A program made the translations under genes and the position numbers. This document shows, piece after piece, positions 1 to 7,971 of a DNA stretch of 64,000 nt (the first letter of the stretch is position 1; every line of letters begins with the position of its first letter). Origin of the DNA: JBBRNH01 sp038230415 (lineage in GTDB: Bacteria > Bacteroidota > Bacteroidia > Cytophagales > Spirosomataceae); the NCBI GenBank assembly GCA_038230415.1, contig JBBRNH010000020.1, forward strand, positions 1-64,000, in the 5' to 3' direction. The notes under the pieces were generated by a model. It saw nothing but the letters and a program-made list of their open reading frames with translations. It did not search any database and was not told where the DNA came from.

Positions 1-445
1 CGATGGCATCGCGCTGAATACGGCGGTGGAGTTTGATTTTATTCCTGGCCGTCACAAAAATTTTCAAATCCAACTGCGCGGCTACTTCCTTGTAATGAAA
101 CACGAATAACCCCTCAACAACAATAATCGGAGCCGGGCTAAACGTCATGATTTTGGGAGCCGCGCCGGGGTTGTTAAACACATATTCGGGTTGCTCAACG
201 GCATGGCCCTCGCGAAGTTGCTGAATATGATAGGCGTAGCGATGTTCGTCAATGGTTTCGGGCCGGTCGAAATTATGCACACCGTTGGTATCGGGCTTGA
301 TTTCGTGCAGGGGCCGGTAATAATTATCCTGCGAAATCAGGCATATTTCCTGGGGCGAAAAGGCATCCATCAACTCGTGCAGAAATGAAGTTTTGCCCGA
401 CGCGCTGCCGCCCGTAATACCGACAATAAAGGGTTTGGTGGTCAT
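1..445 (-). CDS. udk: Uridine kinase (partial, C-terminus off the window)
   Basis: The first ~148 residues of a P-loop kinase read from an ATG at 443-445 on the minus strand and run off the window start. The N-terminus has the Walker A GITGGSASGKTSF, followed by ISQDNYYRPL, NFDRPETID and VVEGLFVFHY, the order found in uridine/cytidine kinases, which phosphorylate uridine and cytidine in the pyrimidine salvage pathway. The enzyme should be cytosolic. TACTTTCG at 454-461, one base off the -7 consensus TAnnTTTG, lies 8 nt before the start. Phosphoribulokinase is a distant alternative. The DNYY and EGL motifs favour uridine kinase. Confidence 0.88.
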   Translation of the reverse strand, partial: MTTKPFIVGITGGSASGKTSFLHELMDAFSPQEICLISQDNYYRPLHEIKPDTNGVHNFDRPETIDEHRYAYHIQQLREGHAVEQPEYVFNNPGAAPKIMTFSPAPIIVVEGLFVFHYKEVAAQLDLKIFVTARNKIKLHRRIQRDAI

Positions 446-463
446 AGTAGCCACGAAAGTACG

Positions 464-513
464 AACCCCCGTCCGATTCTCCCGATTAAAATCAGGGGAG
501 CCGGACGGGGGTT
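464..513. terminator. Hairpin between the small unknown gene and udk
   Basis: AACCCCCGTCCG at 464-475 pairs perfectly with CGGACGGGGGTT at 502-513, giving a 12-bp stem with a 26-nt loop. It lies downstream of the minus-strand gene at 542-1009 and just before udk, so it probably ends that transcript. The T-rich stretch (TTATTTT) follows on the plus-strand side only, so the orientation is uncertain. Confidence 0.55.
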
Positions 514-541
514 ATTTTAGGGGTTTCAGTACGGTAGTCCG

Positions 542-1009
542 TTATACAGCGGCTGGCTTGCGACCACGCGGTTTGCCCGTATACGGTGGTTTTGGTTCGC
601 TGGCTTCTTTCGCTTGCAATTGCAGTTCGAGCGCATCAACGCCGTCTAAATCAACCGGGCGGATAACAAACCGTTGCTTATTTTTAGTGTAGTCAACGCC
701 GATAGTTTTTAGAATGCCGGCTAATAGCAACGTGTAGCCTTTGGCGGCCCGCAGCAACGAAAACGTGTCCTGATCGTCATCATTTGCCGGGACCATATAA
801 ATAGCGCTGGCTTTGGTTTTTCCTTCGGGAACACCAATTTTGAAGGCTGAATCTGCAAAATCAACGCCTAAGTCGGCAGTTGTTTTATCGGGAAACACCA
901 ATTTTCCCGCGCCGGAAATGTATCCGGTGAAAACCACTTTTTGTGACTTTCTTTTTTTAGCTGACACGTTTTCGCTGGGCGAGAGAAACCGAAGGGTAGT
1001 TGCTTTCAT
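542..1009 (-). CDS. Conserved hypothetical protein with a C-terminal AT-hook-like motif
   Basis: A 155-residue soluble protein that I do not recognise. I chose the ATG at 1007-1009 (MKATTLRFLSP). An in-frame GTG at 1016-1018 would add three residues. No signal peptide or membrane segment is visible. The N-terminal half is basic and the middle acidic (NDDDQD). The C-terminus ends in GKPRGRKPAAV, whose PRGRK core resembles an AT-hook, a minor-groove DNA-binding motif; a DNA-related role is therefore possible but is only inference. A -7 box lies 31 nt upstream and a hairpin follows the gene, so it is probably transcribed alone. Confidence 0.7.
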   Translation of the reverse strand: MKATTLRFLSPSENVSAKKRKSQKVVFTGYISGAGKLVFPDKTTADLGVDFADSAFKIGVPEGKTKASAIYMVPANDDDQDTFSLLRAAKGYTLLLAGILKTIGVDYTKNKQRFVIRPVDLDGVDALELQLQAKEASEPKPPYTGKPRGRKPAAV

Positions 1010-1040
1010 TTTCTTCACAATTAATAGTTAAATTCAATTG

Positions 1041-1048
1041 CAAACTTA
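1041..1048 (-). promoter_or_regulatory. Bacteroidetes-type -7 box for the AT-hook-like gene
   Basis: TAAGTTTG on the minus strand matches TAnnTTTG exactly and lies 31 nt before the ATG at 1009. No clean TTTG -33 element was found at the usual distance. Confidence 0.45.
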
Positions 1049-1155
1049 TAGAATAATTTTCATTTAAAATCAGAAGGGTAAGTATGAATGGTATTAGCGA
1101 TTACACAATCCGATTTAATTCACGCCAATCTTCTTCCAGAAAATAGGGCTATTGG

Positions 1156-1728
1156 TCAATAAAATTCCTCCATAAAATAATAACACACCATATGGGCAAT
1201 GGTCATCTGGGCATCTTCTACGCGGCCATAGTGGGCCGAGTCAATCACGAGCGTGTGCTGGGCGAGGTCGGCGAGTTTGCCGCGCTGGGCCCCCACCAAC
1301 GCTATGGTTATCAGGCCGTTGCTGTTAGCCCAGTCAACGGCTTTGATTAGGTTGGGCGAGTTGCCGCTCACGCTCATGGTCAGCACCAGATCACCGGCGT
1401 TGGCGTAGTTCTGGAGTTGGCCCGCAAACACATCGTCATAGCCGTAGTCGTTGCCCAAGGCCGTTAGCCAGCCCACGTTGTCGTTGAGCGACATACACCG
1501 AAACCGCCTACCCAATCCGTCGCGCTGAACCCGGTCAGAAGCTCCTTTGCCCAGATCAGTGATAAAATGGGAGGCATTGGTGGCACTACCGCCGTTGCCA
1601 AAAGCAAACAGTTGGCGGTCTTGCTGCCAGCACGTTTTTATCAGGTCGGCGATAATCGCAACCTGACCGAGCGGAATAGAATTGTAAGTGGCCTGCTGCC
1701 GGGCGAGGTAATCAGCGAAGTAAGTCAT
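1156..1728 (-). CDS. SIS-domain phosphosugar isomerase, GmhA-like
   Basis: A 190-residue cytosolic protein with one SIS domain. The phosphosugar-binding loop FGNGGSATNASHF (about residues 43-55), the second loop SVSGNSPNLIKA (about 118-129) and the C-terminal VEDAQMTIAHMVCYYF are those of sedoheptulose-7-phosphate isomerase GmhA, which makes heptose 7-phosphate for LPS or S-layer sugars. The first loop continues as ITDL where GmhA often has a catalytic Glu, so substrate identity is not certain. It is the last gene of a HAD-ROK-SIS operon, 5 nt after the ROK gene. That context fits isomerase, kinase and phosphatase steps of an activated-sugar pathway. Confidence 0.82.
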   Translation of the reverse strand: MTYFADYLARQQATYNSIPLGQVAIIADLIKTCWQQDRQLFAFGNGGSATNASHFITDLGKGASDRVQRDGLGRRFRCMSLNDNVGWLTALGNDYGYDDVFAGQLQNYANAGDLVLTMSVSGNSPNLIKAVDWANSNGLITIALVGAQRGKLADLAQHTLVIDSAHYGRVEDAQMTIAHMVCYYFMEEFY

Positions 1729-1733
1729 CGTTT

Positions 1734-2693
1734 TTACAGAAGTGCCAATGCCCCAACCGGAACGGCTTCTTCGCGGAGTTGAGCCAGTAAAACAAGAGGA
1801 GCGGGCCGGAAGGCGGTCATTATGAGCCGGTTAAGAGCGTTTTCTACGGAGACCCGCAGCGGCTCGCCGATGAGTGATAACCCACCGCCCAGCACAATCA
1901 CCTGCGGATGAAACAGATGCACCACGTGCGACAGCCCCAACGCCAGCACCGCGCCAATCTGTTCGATTAACAGTCGGGCAACGGGGTCGGTTTGTTGATA
2001 GGCCATACCCAGAAACCGGGCTTCTCCACCCGCCTGCCCCGTGTCGGCAGCGGTTTCGATTAATTGCCGAAGCGGTGAATCGGGCAGAAGCTGCGGCATT
2101 AACGCCCGAATCTGCCGGTCAACGGCCCAGCCCGAACAGGTTTCTTCGAGGGTTTGGCCGGGCGCAGCGTTGCCCGGCGCAGCGTTGCCCAGTATGGTTT
2201 CTGTTGGTGGCACGAGCCACAGATGGCCCAGTTCGGCCTCGCCGGGCATGGCTCCGTGATAAATCTGTCCGTCAACTACCATGCCCCCGCCAATGCCGCT
2301 ACCAATTGTAACATAAAACACGTGCCGATAGCCGCGCCCGGCCCCGTGCAGGGCTTCGCCGAGGGCGGCCACGTTTGCATCGTTTTCAATGCGAATAGTT
2401 TGGGCATGGGTCTGTTGCCGCAACCAGTTTGTCAAGTTCAGGCCGGCCCAGCCATCAATCTGAAAGGACGTGCTGATCTGCCCGGTCTCGTGATTGACGG
2501 GGCCGCCAAATCCCACGCCTACGGCCAGAATCGGGTCGCGGAATTGACCGAGCGTATCGGCGATGGTCGTCAAGATTCCGGTTGCTCCGCTGGCCTTGTC
2601 AACGTCGAACCGGAATCGCTGCTGTACCTGCCCGCCACCATCGGCCACATAGAGTTGCAGTTTGGTGCCGCCTATTTCTATACCTACTTTCAT
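1734..2693 (-). CDS. ROK-family sugar kinase without the zinc-binding cysteine cluster
   Basis: A 319-residue ROK protein. The N-terminal phosphate loop is VGIEIGGTKLQLYV, then GVGFGGPVNHETG, IENDANVAALGEA, GSGIGGGMVVDG and GEAELGHLWL (the ExGH motif). ROK kinases phosphorylate hexoses such as glucose or ManNAc in the cytosol. In most members CxCGxxGC follows the ExGH motif. Here that segment is replaced by ILGNAAPGNAAPGQ and only one Cys (ETCSGWAVDR) remains, so zinc binding is probably lost. The replacement is encoded by two short palindromic repeats. The ATG overlaps the HAD stop codon (ATGA), indicating translational coupling. Substrate unknown; with the neighbours, a heptose or hexose phosphate route is plausible. 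Confidence 0.85.
   Translation of the reverse strand: MKVGIEIGGTKLQLYVADGGGQVQQRFRFDVDKASGATGILTTIADTLGQFRDPILAVGVGFGGPVNHETGQISTSFQIDGWAGLNLTNWLRQQTHAQTIRIENDANVAALGEALHGAGRGYRHVFYVTIGSGIGGGMVVDGQIYHGAMPGEAELGHLWLVPPTETILGNAAPGNAAPGQTLEETCSGWAVDRQIRALMPQLLPDSPLRQLIETAADTGQAGGEARFLGMAYQQTDPVARLLIEQIGAVLALGLSHVVHLFHPQVIVLGGGLSLIGEPLRVSVENALNRLIMTAFRPAPLVLLAQLREEAVPVGALALL
2158..2189. repeat. Two tandem short palindromic repeats inside the ROK gene
   Basis: CCGGGCGCAGCGTTGCC at 2158-2174 and a near copy at 2173-2189 overlap by two bases (15-bp period) and encode the duplicated GNAAPG peptide in the ROK kinase. They resemble the copies in the sensor kinase at 46169-46226 and 46703-46749. Confidence 0.6.
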
Positions 2694-3382
2694 AATGAGG
2701 GGTTTATGTTGCGCCCGGCCACTAATTTCAGTAATTGGTCGTATGTCAATTGCGTGAAATCATCAACAATCAAGTGGGCGTCGGTGCCTTGCAGTTCATC
2801 CCGCGTGTGGGTTGTGGCGAGGGCAATCACGGTCATGCCCGCCCGCAGACCCGCTTCGAGGCCCGAAAACGCATCCTCAAACACCACACAGTGCGTCGGC
2901 GGTATGCCCAGCCGCCGGGCTGCTGTCAGGTAAATTTCAGGGTCGGGTTTACCCTTTTGAATCATAGACGCATCAACAACATGCATGAAGTAAGAGTGAA
3001 TGCCGGTGCCATCGAGCGTGAAGGCAATATTATTCACAGGTGCCGACGTACCGACGGCCATTGGCACGTTGTGGGCTTGCAGATCGGCTAAAAAATTGAG
3101 CAGACCGGGGGTTGGGGTCAGAGTGGGGGCGTATAGATCACGATAAATCGCTTCTTTTTCTTCGGTCAGTGCGGTTAGTTCGTCGGCTTGCAGGGGGCGT
3201 TGCATCACATAGGGCATGGAGTCAGCCGCCACGCGCCCGTTGATGAACTGAGCATATTGGTCAGGCGTGATGCTATGGCCGTGTCGGGCGGCAAACCGTT
3301 GCCAGGAATCGGCGTGATAGCGGTGGTTATCAACCAATACGCCATCCATATCAAACAGGGCGGCAATAGAAATGGTATTCAT
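2690..3382 (-). CDS. HAD-superfamily phosphatase/phosphomutase, beta-phosphoglucomutase-like
   Basis: A 230-residue cytosolic HAD hydrolase of subfamily IA. Motif I is FDMDGVLVDNH with the nucleophile and acid/base Asp, motif II is AVGTSAP, the motif III region is KGKPDPEIYL, and motif IV is VFEDAFSGLEAG. The helical cap between motifs I and II (about residues 18-85) fits the beta-phosphoglucomutase/sugar phosphatase group. It is the first gene of the HAD-ROK-SIS operon and its stop overlaps the ROK start. A -7 box with a TTG -33 element lies directly upstream, so it heads the transcript. Whether it acts as mutase or phosphatase cannot be told from sequence. In a heptose pathway it could take the GmhB role. 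Confidence 0.85.
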   Translation of the reverse strand: MNTISIAALFDMDGVLVDNHRYHADSWQRFAARHGHSITPDQYAQFINGRVAADSMPYVMQRPLQADELTALTEEKEAIYRDLYAPTLTPTPGLLNFLADLQAHNVPMAVGTSAPVNNIAFTLDGTGIHSYFMHVVDASMIQKGKPDPEIYLTAARRLGIPPTHCVVFEDAFSGLEAGLRAGMTVIALATTHTRDELQGTDAHLIVDDFTQLTYDQLLKLVAGRNINPSL

Positions 3383-3386
3383 GCCG

Positions 3387-3416
3387 CAAAACTACGGCTC
3401 CGGTTTCGGGTTTCAA
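3387..3416 (-). promoter_or_regulatory. Promoter of the HAD-ROK-SIS operon, near-leaderless
   Basis: On the minus strand TTG (3414-3416), 19 nt and TAGTTTTG (3387-3394) fit the Bacteroidetes -33/-7 pattern. Only 4 nt separate the -7 box from the ATG, so the mRNA would start at or beside the start codon. Confidence 0.5.
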
Positions 3417-3494
3417 GTGGTTGTGCCTGCTTCACGGTGTGTTCGGTAGTTTCAGCCCGTTCTATCCTTTGCCTGAGCAAAACAAACCCGCTTT

Positions 3495-4802
3495 ATGAAC
3501 CGCTCCGACTTCCTGAAAACCACCGCCCTCGCCGGGGCATCGTTGCTGACGACCCCCGTTTCGGCCACGCCGTTTATTTACCGTCGCCCGGCAAAACCGT
3601 ACCGATTAGCCCTGATCGGGTCGGGCTGGTGGGGCGGCAATATTCTGCTAACCGCCATTAAAGCGGGTGGCTCGCAGGTGGTGGCCGTGTGCGATGTGGA
3701 CACCCGCGCCCTGCAAAAAACCACTGATCTTGTTACAAAACTCAGCAGCGACCGGCCCAAACGTTACGCCGATTTCCGCGAATTACTCGCCACTGAAAAA
3801 CCGGACATCGTGATTGTTGCCACGCCCGACCACTGGCACCCGCTCATTGCTATTGCGGCCATGCAGGTTGGGGCGCACGTGTATGTAGAGAAACCCATCG
3901 GCCACACCATTAATGAGGGCAAGGCAATGGTGCGCGTGGCCCGGCAGACGGGGCGCGTGTGTCAGGTCGGGACGCACCGGCGCGTGTCGCCCCATAATGT
4001 GAGTGGCATGGACTTTCTGAAATCGGGCAAGGCGGGCAAGATTGGCATGGTGCGGAGTTTTGTGCATTATGGCGGTGGAGCCGGTGAGCGCGTAGCCGAA
4101 ATCGCACCCCCCGCCGAGCTAAACTGGGATATGTATTGCGGCCCGGCCCCACTGCTGGCCTATAACCCAACGATGCACCCGCGTGGTTTCCGGCAATACC
4201 TCGATTTTGCCAACGGGCAGATCAGCGATTGGGGCATCCACTGGCTCGATCAGATTTTGTGGTGGACCGACGAGAAATACCCCCGCAAAGTGTATTCGAC
4301 AGGCGGGCGGGCCATTCGGCAAGACAACACCGATGCGCCTGACCATCAGATAGCGGCCTTTGAGTTTGAGGGGTTTACGGCCACCTGGGAACACCGGCTG
4401 TTTGCCGGCAACAATGCCGAAAAAACGTTGCCGGGTCAGGCCGTTGGCTGCTATTTCTACGGCACCGAAGGCACGTTTCACCAGGGCTGGCTCGACGGCT
4501 GGACGTTTTACCCGGCAGACTCAAAAAAACCGATTATTCACCAGGATGCGAAACTCGACAAACCTGACGACCAGAATATTGCCGGTCTCTGGACTGATTT
4601 TTTAGATGCCATCGCCAAAAACCGACTGCCCGTCTGTGATATCGAGCAGGGCCACCGCTCCACCAATATGGCCCTGCTGGCTATGCTTTCGATGAAGTTA
4701 GGCCGCAGCGTGGCCTGGAACGGCTCCGAGATTCCGAACGATCCCGAAGCGAATAAACTCCTCAGCCGGGCTTATCGCGGGGCCTGGGAATACCCGGTTT
4801 AA
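3495..4802 (+). CDS. Exported Gfo/Idh/MocA-family oxidoreductase
   Basis: A 435-residue NAD(P)-dependent sugar oxidoreductase. The N-terminal 25 residues look like a Tat-type signal (MNRSDFLKTTALAG then a hydrophobic run to SATPF), but the second arginine of the twin pair is Ser. The Rossmann loop ALIGSGWWGGNILLTA (about residues 36-51), the EKPIGHT motif (about 133) and the C-terminal Gfo/Idh/MocA domain with WGIHWLDQILWW follow. Family members oxidise or epimerise sugars and glycosides; exported homologues are common in Bacteroidetes. Substrate unknown. It stands alone, convergent with glpD, with 50 nt and no evident hairpin between them. Confidence 0.88.
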   Translation: MNRSDFLKTTALAGASLLTTPVSATPFIYRRPAKPYRLALIGSGWWGGNILLTAIKAGGSQVVAVCDVDTRALQKTTDLVTKLSSDRPKRYADFRELLATEKPDIVIVATPDHWHPLIAIAAMQVGAHVYVEKPIGHTINEGKAMVRVARQTGRVCQVGTHRRVSPHNVSGMDFLKSGKAGKIGMVRSFVHYGGGAGERVAEIAPPAELNWDMYCGPAPLLAYNPTMHPRGFRQYLDFANGQISDWGIHWLDQILWWTDEKYPRKVYSTGGRAIRQDNTDAPDHQIAAFEFEGFTATWEHRLFAGNNAEKTLPGQAVGCYFYGTEGTFHQGWLDGWTFYPADSKKPIIHQDAKLDKPDDQNIAGLWTDFLDAIAKNRLPVCDIEQGHRSTNMALLAMLSMKLGRSVAWNGSEIPNDPEANKLLSRAYRGAWEYPV

Positions 4803-4852
4803 AGCATTTCTGCTGATTTATTTCCTGGAATCGGGTGTTGGCCTGTGTGTCT

Positions 4853-6523
4853 CTAAGTCAAGTCTGGCACACCAAAACGCTGGTTTTTCATGCCTGCCTG
4901 CTCCATCATTTGGGCTATTGTTCGGCCAAAATCAGTCTCCCGCCGGGCGGCATCGGTTGCCGACCAGCCTAATTCGCGGGCCATGAGCCGGGCCACAACC
5001 GGCAGCGCGTCGAGTGCAGCCGCCCAGTCAACCACGCCTAACCGAATCCGGCGCATCAGCACATCGGGTAACGTCTGGGCCATTTCTTCCCGTACCGCAT
5101 ACACCACCTCGGCCCCGATGAATGGGTGAGCAGTGGCTAACCGTTCGGCAAGTGCGGGCTCGTCGGTAATCAGGCGGGCTACGTTCTCGGCCCGAACGCC
5201 GTAGCTATTCGTTAAGTGTTCGGCAACGTCGGCGGGCAGGGTTGGGTTTTCCTGCGCGAAACGGGCCGAAAACTGCTCATCATATCCGTCTCCTCCCGAC
5301 AGCGGCAAGGTTTCGGTAACGGCACTGGCCTGCCGATTCAACCGCTTGCAGCAGGCATCAATGGTGTCCTGCGCCATGAGTCGGTAGGTTGTCCATTTCC
5401 CGCCCATGATGCTCACTAAGCCCGATTTCGGGTCAATTTCTACCTCATGATCCCGCACTAAGCTCTTCGTCTCGGCATTGGGGTCGGCCTGGAGGAGGGG
5501 GCGAAGGCCGGCAAAACCACCCGTTACATCGCTCATGGCTAATGGCTTGGTCAGGTAATGGCTTACGTGTTCGACCAAATACCGCGCTTCGTCGGGCAGT
5601 AGATACGGGGTTTCGGCGGGATCGGCCTCGGTGTCGGTGGTGCCAATGAGGTAATGGCCGCGCCAGGGGATGGCAAATAACACCCGGCCATCGGCGGTTT
5701 TTGGTACCAGCAGAGCCGCCGACGTTTTGCCCACCGCCCCCGCCCGCATAATCACGTGCGAGCCTTTGCTGGCCCGCATCCTGACCCCCTGAGTGTCATT
5801 GGCATCCTGCCGCAGGGCATCGGCGCGGGTGCCGGTGGCGTTCACAAATACAACAGCGCGAATAGCAAACGACTCCCCCGACAACTTATCTTCGACCGTT
5901 ACGCTCACCAACTGCCCGGTTTCATCGTGCTGAAAGTGCGTAGCTTTCAGGTGGTTCACTACGGCGGCACCCTGCTCATCGGCGGTTTGGGCGAGGGCCA
6001 GATTCAACCGCACATCATCGAACTGACCATCGTAATACAGCACCGCGCTGTGCAGTTGCTTCTTGTTGAAGGCCGGAAACCACGTCAGGGCTTCGGTTTT
6101 AGAGAGCCACCGGCTGGGTTGCAGTTGGCGGCTACCGGCCAGGAGGTCGTATAATTTCAGGCCAATGCTGAAATACGCCCCGTCAATCCAGGTTTCGCAG
6201 GGCGTGAGCAATGCCAATGGGTGGGCTAAGTGTGGGGCAATCTGCAACAAGGTTTTGCGCTCATGCAGGGCTTTTTTTACCAAGCCAAGCTGCTTCGGGT
6301 CAAGATTTTTAAAGGCCTGTTCGAGGTAGCGCACTCCGCCATGAATCAGTTTGGTGGACGTGCTGGAGGTTGCCGCGCCAAAATCATCCTGCTCGATGAG
6401 GGCCGTTCGTAACCCCCGTGAGGCCGCATCGAGCGCACAGCCCGCGCCGGTGGCCCCGCCCCCAATCACGCAGACATCGAATGATTCGGTACGCAGACGG
6501 GCCAGATTGGTGGTGCGGTTCAT
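4853..6523 (-). CDS. glpD: FAD-dependent glycerol-3-phosphate dehydrogenase
   Basis: A 556-residue FAD enzyme that oxidises sn-glycerol 3-phosphate to dihydroxyacetone phosphate and passes electrons to quinone at the inner membrane. The FAD loop VIGGGATGAGCALDA lies near residue 18, followed by STSTKLIHGGVRYLEQ, typical of GlpD, and by GGKWTTYRLMAQD of the FAD domain. The C-terminal helical DAO_C domain is present. I chose the ATG at 6521-6523 (MNRTTNLARL) over the one at 6547, because the -7 box at 6545-6552 overlaps the upstream codon. No glpK or glpF is adjacent. Confidence 0.92.
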   Translation of the reverse strand: MNRTTNLARLRTESFDVCVIGGGATGAGCALDAASRGLRTALIEQDDFGAATSSTSTKLIHGGVRYLEQAFKNLDPKQLGLVKKALHERKTLLQIAPHLAHPLALLTPCETWIDGAYFSIGLKLYDLLAGSRQLQPSRWLSKTEALTWFPAFNKKQLHSAVLYYDGQFDDVRLNLALAQTADEQGAAVVNHLKATHFQHDETGQLVSVTVEDKLSGESFAIRAVVFVNATGTRADALRQDANDTQGVRMRASKGSHVIMRAGAVGKTSAALLVPKTADGRVLFAIPWRGHYLIGTTDTEADPAETPYLLPDEARYLVEHVSHYLTKPLAMSDVTGGFAGLRPLLQADPNAETKSLVRDHEVEIDPKSGLVSIMGGKWTTYRLMAQDTIDACCKRLNRQASAVTETLPLSGGDGYDEQFSARFAQENPTLPADVAEHLTNSYGVRAENVARLITDEPALAERLATAHPFIGAEVVYAVREEMAQTLPDVLMRRIRLGVVDWAAALDALPVVARLMARELGWSATDAARRETDFGRTIAQMMEQAGMKNQRFGVPDLT

Positions 6524-6544
6524 ACGGTTGGCGTTGTGTGGTTG

Positions 6545-6552
6545 CAAAGTTA
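6545..6552 (-). promoter_or_regulatory. -7 box of glpD, decides the start codon
   Basis: TAACTTTG on the minus strand is an exact TAnnTTTG, 21 nt before the ATG at 6523. A TTTG 25 nt further upstream is a loosely spaced -33 candidate. Transcription from here would leave out the ATG at 6547. Confidence 0.5.
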
Positions 6553-6635
6553 TATTGTTGTGGAGTTATGGCCTGTGCAAACAAAACCGCCCCCTGATTT
6601 TAACAGTACAACTTTACAACAATACAACGCCATTA

Positions 6636-7088
6636 CTATTTCACCGCCCGGTCATATTTTTTCGGGGCATACAAAAAGCCGAAGGCTTCGGCTCCCTCGC
6701 GGCTATGCACCTTGTGGTGGATGTAGTGCGCCCGGATAATGCGCTGCATATACGGCTGCTGCAAAAACTTCGACCGGAATTTCACCCGCTGATGCACAAT
6801 CACGTCGTGAAAAATAAAGTAGAAAATGCCGTATCCCGTCACGCCAATGCCTATGTAAAGCAGGTAATTGAGCGAAGGCACTTCAATGCCTACTATAATC
6901 AGCGAGATAGCTACCCCACTGAAGACAACGGCAAACAGATCGTTCCATTCAAAAAAACCGGGGTGATGGTTATGGTGGTCGTTGTGCCAGCTCCAAAGCA
7001 GGCCGTGCATCACATATTTGTGGGTAAACCAGGCCACACCCTCCATAAAGAAGAAAGTAGCAATAACTAAAGCAACGTTCAGAAGCAT
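6636..7088 (-). CDS. crtZ: Beta-carotene 3-hydroxylase-like fatty acid hydroxylase family protein
   Basis: A 150-residue membrane protein with about four hydrophobic segments. It has the di-iron histidine boxes of CrtZ: HKYVMH (about residues 23-28), HNDHHNHH (35-42), HDVIVHQR (94-101) and HYIHHKVH (121-128). CrtZ adds hydroxyls to the rings of beta-carotene to give zeaxanthin, which fits the pigmented colonies common in Spirosomaceae. No other carotenoid gene lies in the window. A -7 box sits 32 nt upstream. Another sterol-desaturase-superfamily function is possible, but the length and the spacing of the boxes fit CrtZ. Confidence 0.85.
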   Translation of the reverse strand: MLLNVALVIATFFFMEGVAWFTHKYVMHGLLWSWHNDHHNHHPGFFEWNDLFAVVFSGVAISLIIVGIEVPSLNYLLYIGIGVTGYGIFYFIFHDVIVHQRVKFRSKFLQQPYMQRIIRAHYIHHKVHSREGAEAFGFLYAPKKYDRAVK

Positions 7089-7120
7089 TTTTACGTTTTT
7101 TTGATGCCAATACTATCAAT

Positions 7121-7128
7121 CAAACTTA
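7121..7128 (-). promoter_or_regulatory. -7 box of crtZ
   Basis: TAAGTTTG on the minus strand, an exact TAnnTTTG match, 32 nt before the ATG at 7088. No clear -33 TTTG was found at 17-23 nt. Confidence 0.4.
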
Positions 7129-7218
7129 TTGTTGGCCCGAAAAGTTGGGTTTGCCCGTGCGTAAATTTCGGAAAAATGGGCCGTTTAGCAGGAAACAATT
7201 ATTTAGTCTGACAAAACG

Positions 7219-7249
7219 TTTGCCAATTTGTTAGATAGTTGTAACTTTA
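7219..7249 (+). promoter_or_regulatory. Promoter of the AlbA_2 protein gene
   Basis: TTTG at 7219-7222, a 19-nt spacer and TAACTTTA at 7242-7249 match the Bacteroidetes -33/-7 layout with one mismatch. The box ends 29 nt before the ATG at 7279. An upstream in-frame start at 7228 lies inside this promoter, so the shorter protein is preferred. Confidence 0.55.
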
Positions 7250-7278
7250 GGCAGTTCAGTGCTCCCACGCTTATCTGT

Positions 7279-7938
7279 ATGTCATCCATGGACTACCGGG
7301 CACTTAAAGAGTTGGTTCGCCGGGGTGAGGGCCACCAGTTAGAGTTTAAGTTGAAATCGGCTCACCCCGAAAAAATTATTCGCGAAGTTGTCGCCTTTGC
7401 CAATTCGGACGGCGGCCTTCTCCTCATCGGTGTCGGCGATGACAAGAGCATACCCGGCCTCAAATACGCCGACGAAGACGAGTACCTCCTCTGCCGTGCG
7501 ATTGACAAACACTGCTTCCCGCACATCCAATACGCCGTTGATCGCGTTGCCCTGCCCGACGAACGTGAGGTACTGGTGTTTTCGGTGCCGCGCAGCGTGG
7601 GTCGTCCGCATTACGTGGTGCCTGATCTGAATCTGCCCGATGACAAGAAAGCCTACATCCGGGTAGCCGACCAGTCGTTGCAGGCCAGCCGCGAAATGCG
7701 CGAAATTCTCAAGGGCGAGCGATTGGCCCGCGACGTGCGTTTCTGCTACGGCGAGAAAGAGGCTGCGCTCATGCACCACCTCGGTCAGCACGACAGCATC
7801 ACCGTTGAGGGCTTTGCCGCTATTGCCAACATCCCCCGCAAGATCGCGTCTCGAACGCTGGTGCTGCTGGTGCTGGCGAACGTGCTGCGGGTGCAACCCG
7901 GCGAGATGCTCGACCGCTACATCAGCCGGGTTGTCTGA
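7279..7938 (+). CDS. AlbA_2 (Schlafen-like) domain protein, putative DNA-binding
   Basis: A 219-residue cytosolic protein. The N-terminal half has the AlbA_2 signature: GEGHQLEFKLKSAHPEKI (about residues 14-31), the conserved VVAFANSDGGLLLIGVGDD and a following IDKHCFPHI. The domain occurs in putative transcription regulators and Schlafen-type proteins. The C-terminal part (about 155-219) contains a possible winged-helix segment around GFAAIANIPRKIASRTLVLL, which may bind DNA. The start at 7279 is set by the promoter at 7219-7249. The gene is monocistronic, and the hairpin that follows is shared with the convergent DAHP synthase gene. Target unknown. Confidence 0.78.
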   Translation: MSSMDYRALKELVRRGEGHQLEFKLKSAHPEKIIREVVAFANSDGGLLLIGVGDDKSIPGLKYADEDEYLLCRAIDKHCFPHIQYAVDRVALPDEREVLVFSVPRSVGRPHYVVPDLNLPDDKKAYIRVADQSLQASREMREILKGERLARDVRFCYGEKEAALMHHLGQHDSITVEGFAAIANIPRKIASRTLVLLVLANVLRVQPGEMLDRYISRVV

Positions 7939-7971
7939 GCCACAACGTGCGACTTGTTCGGCACACAAAAA

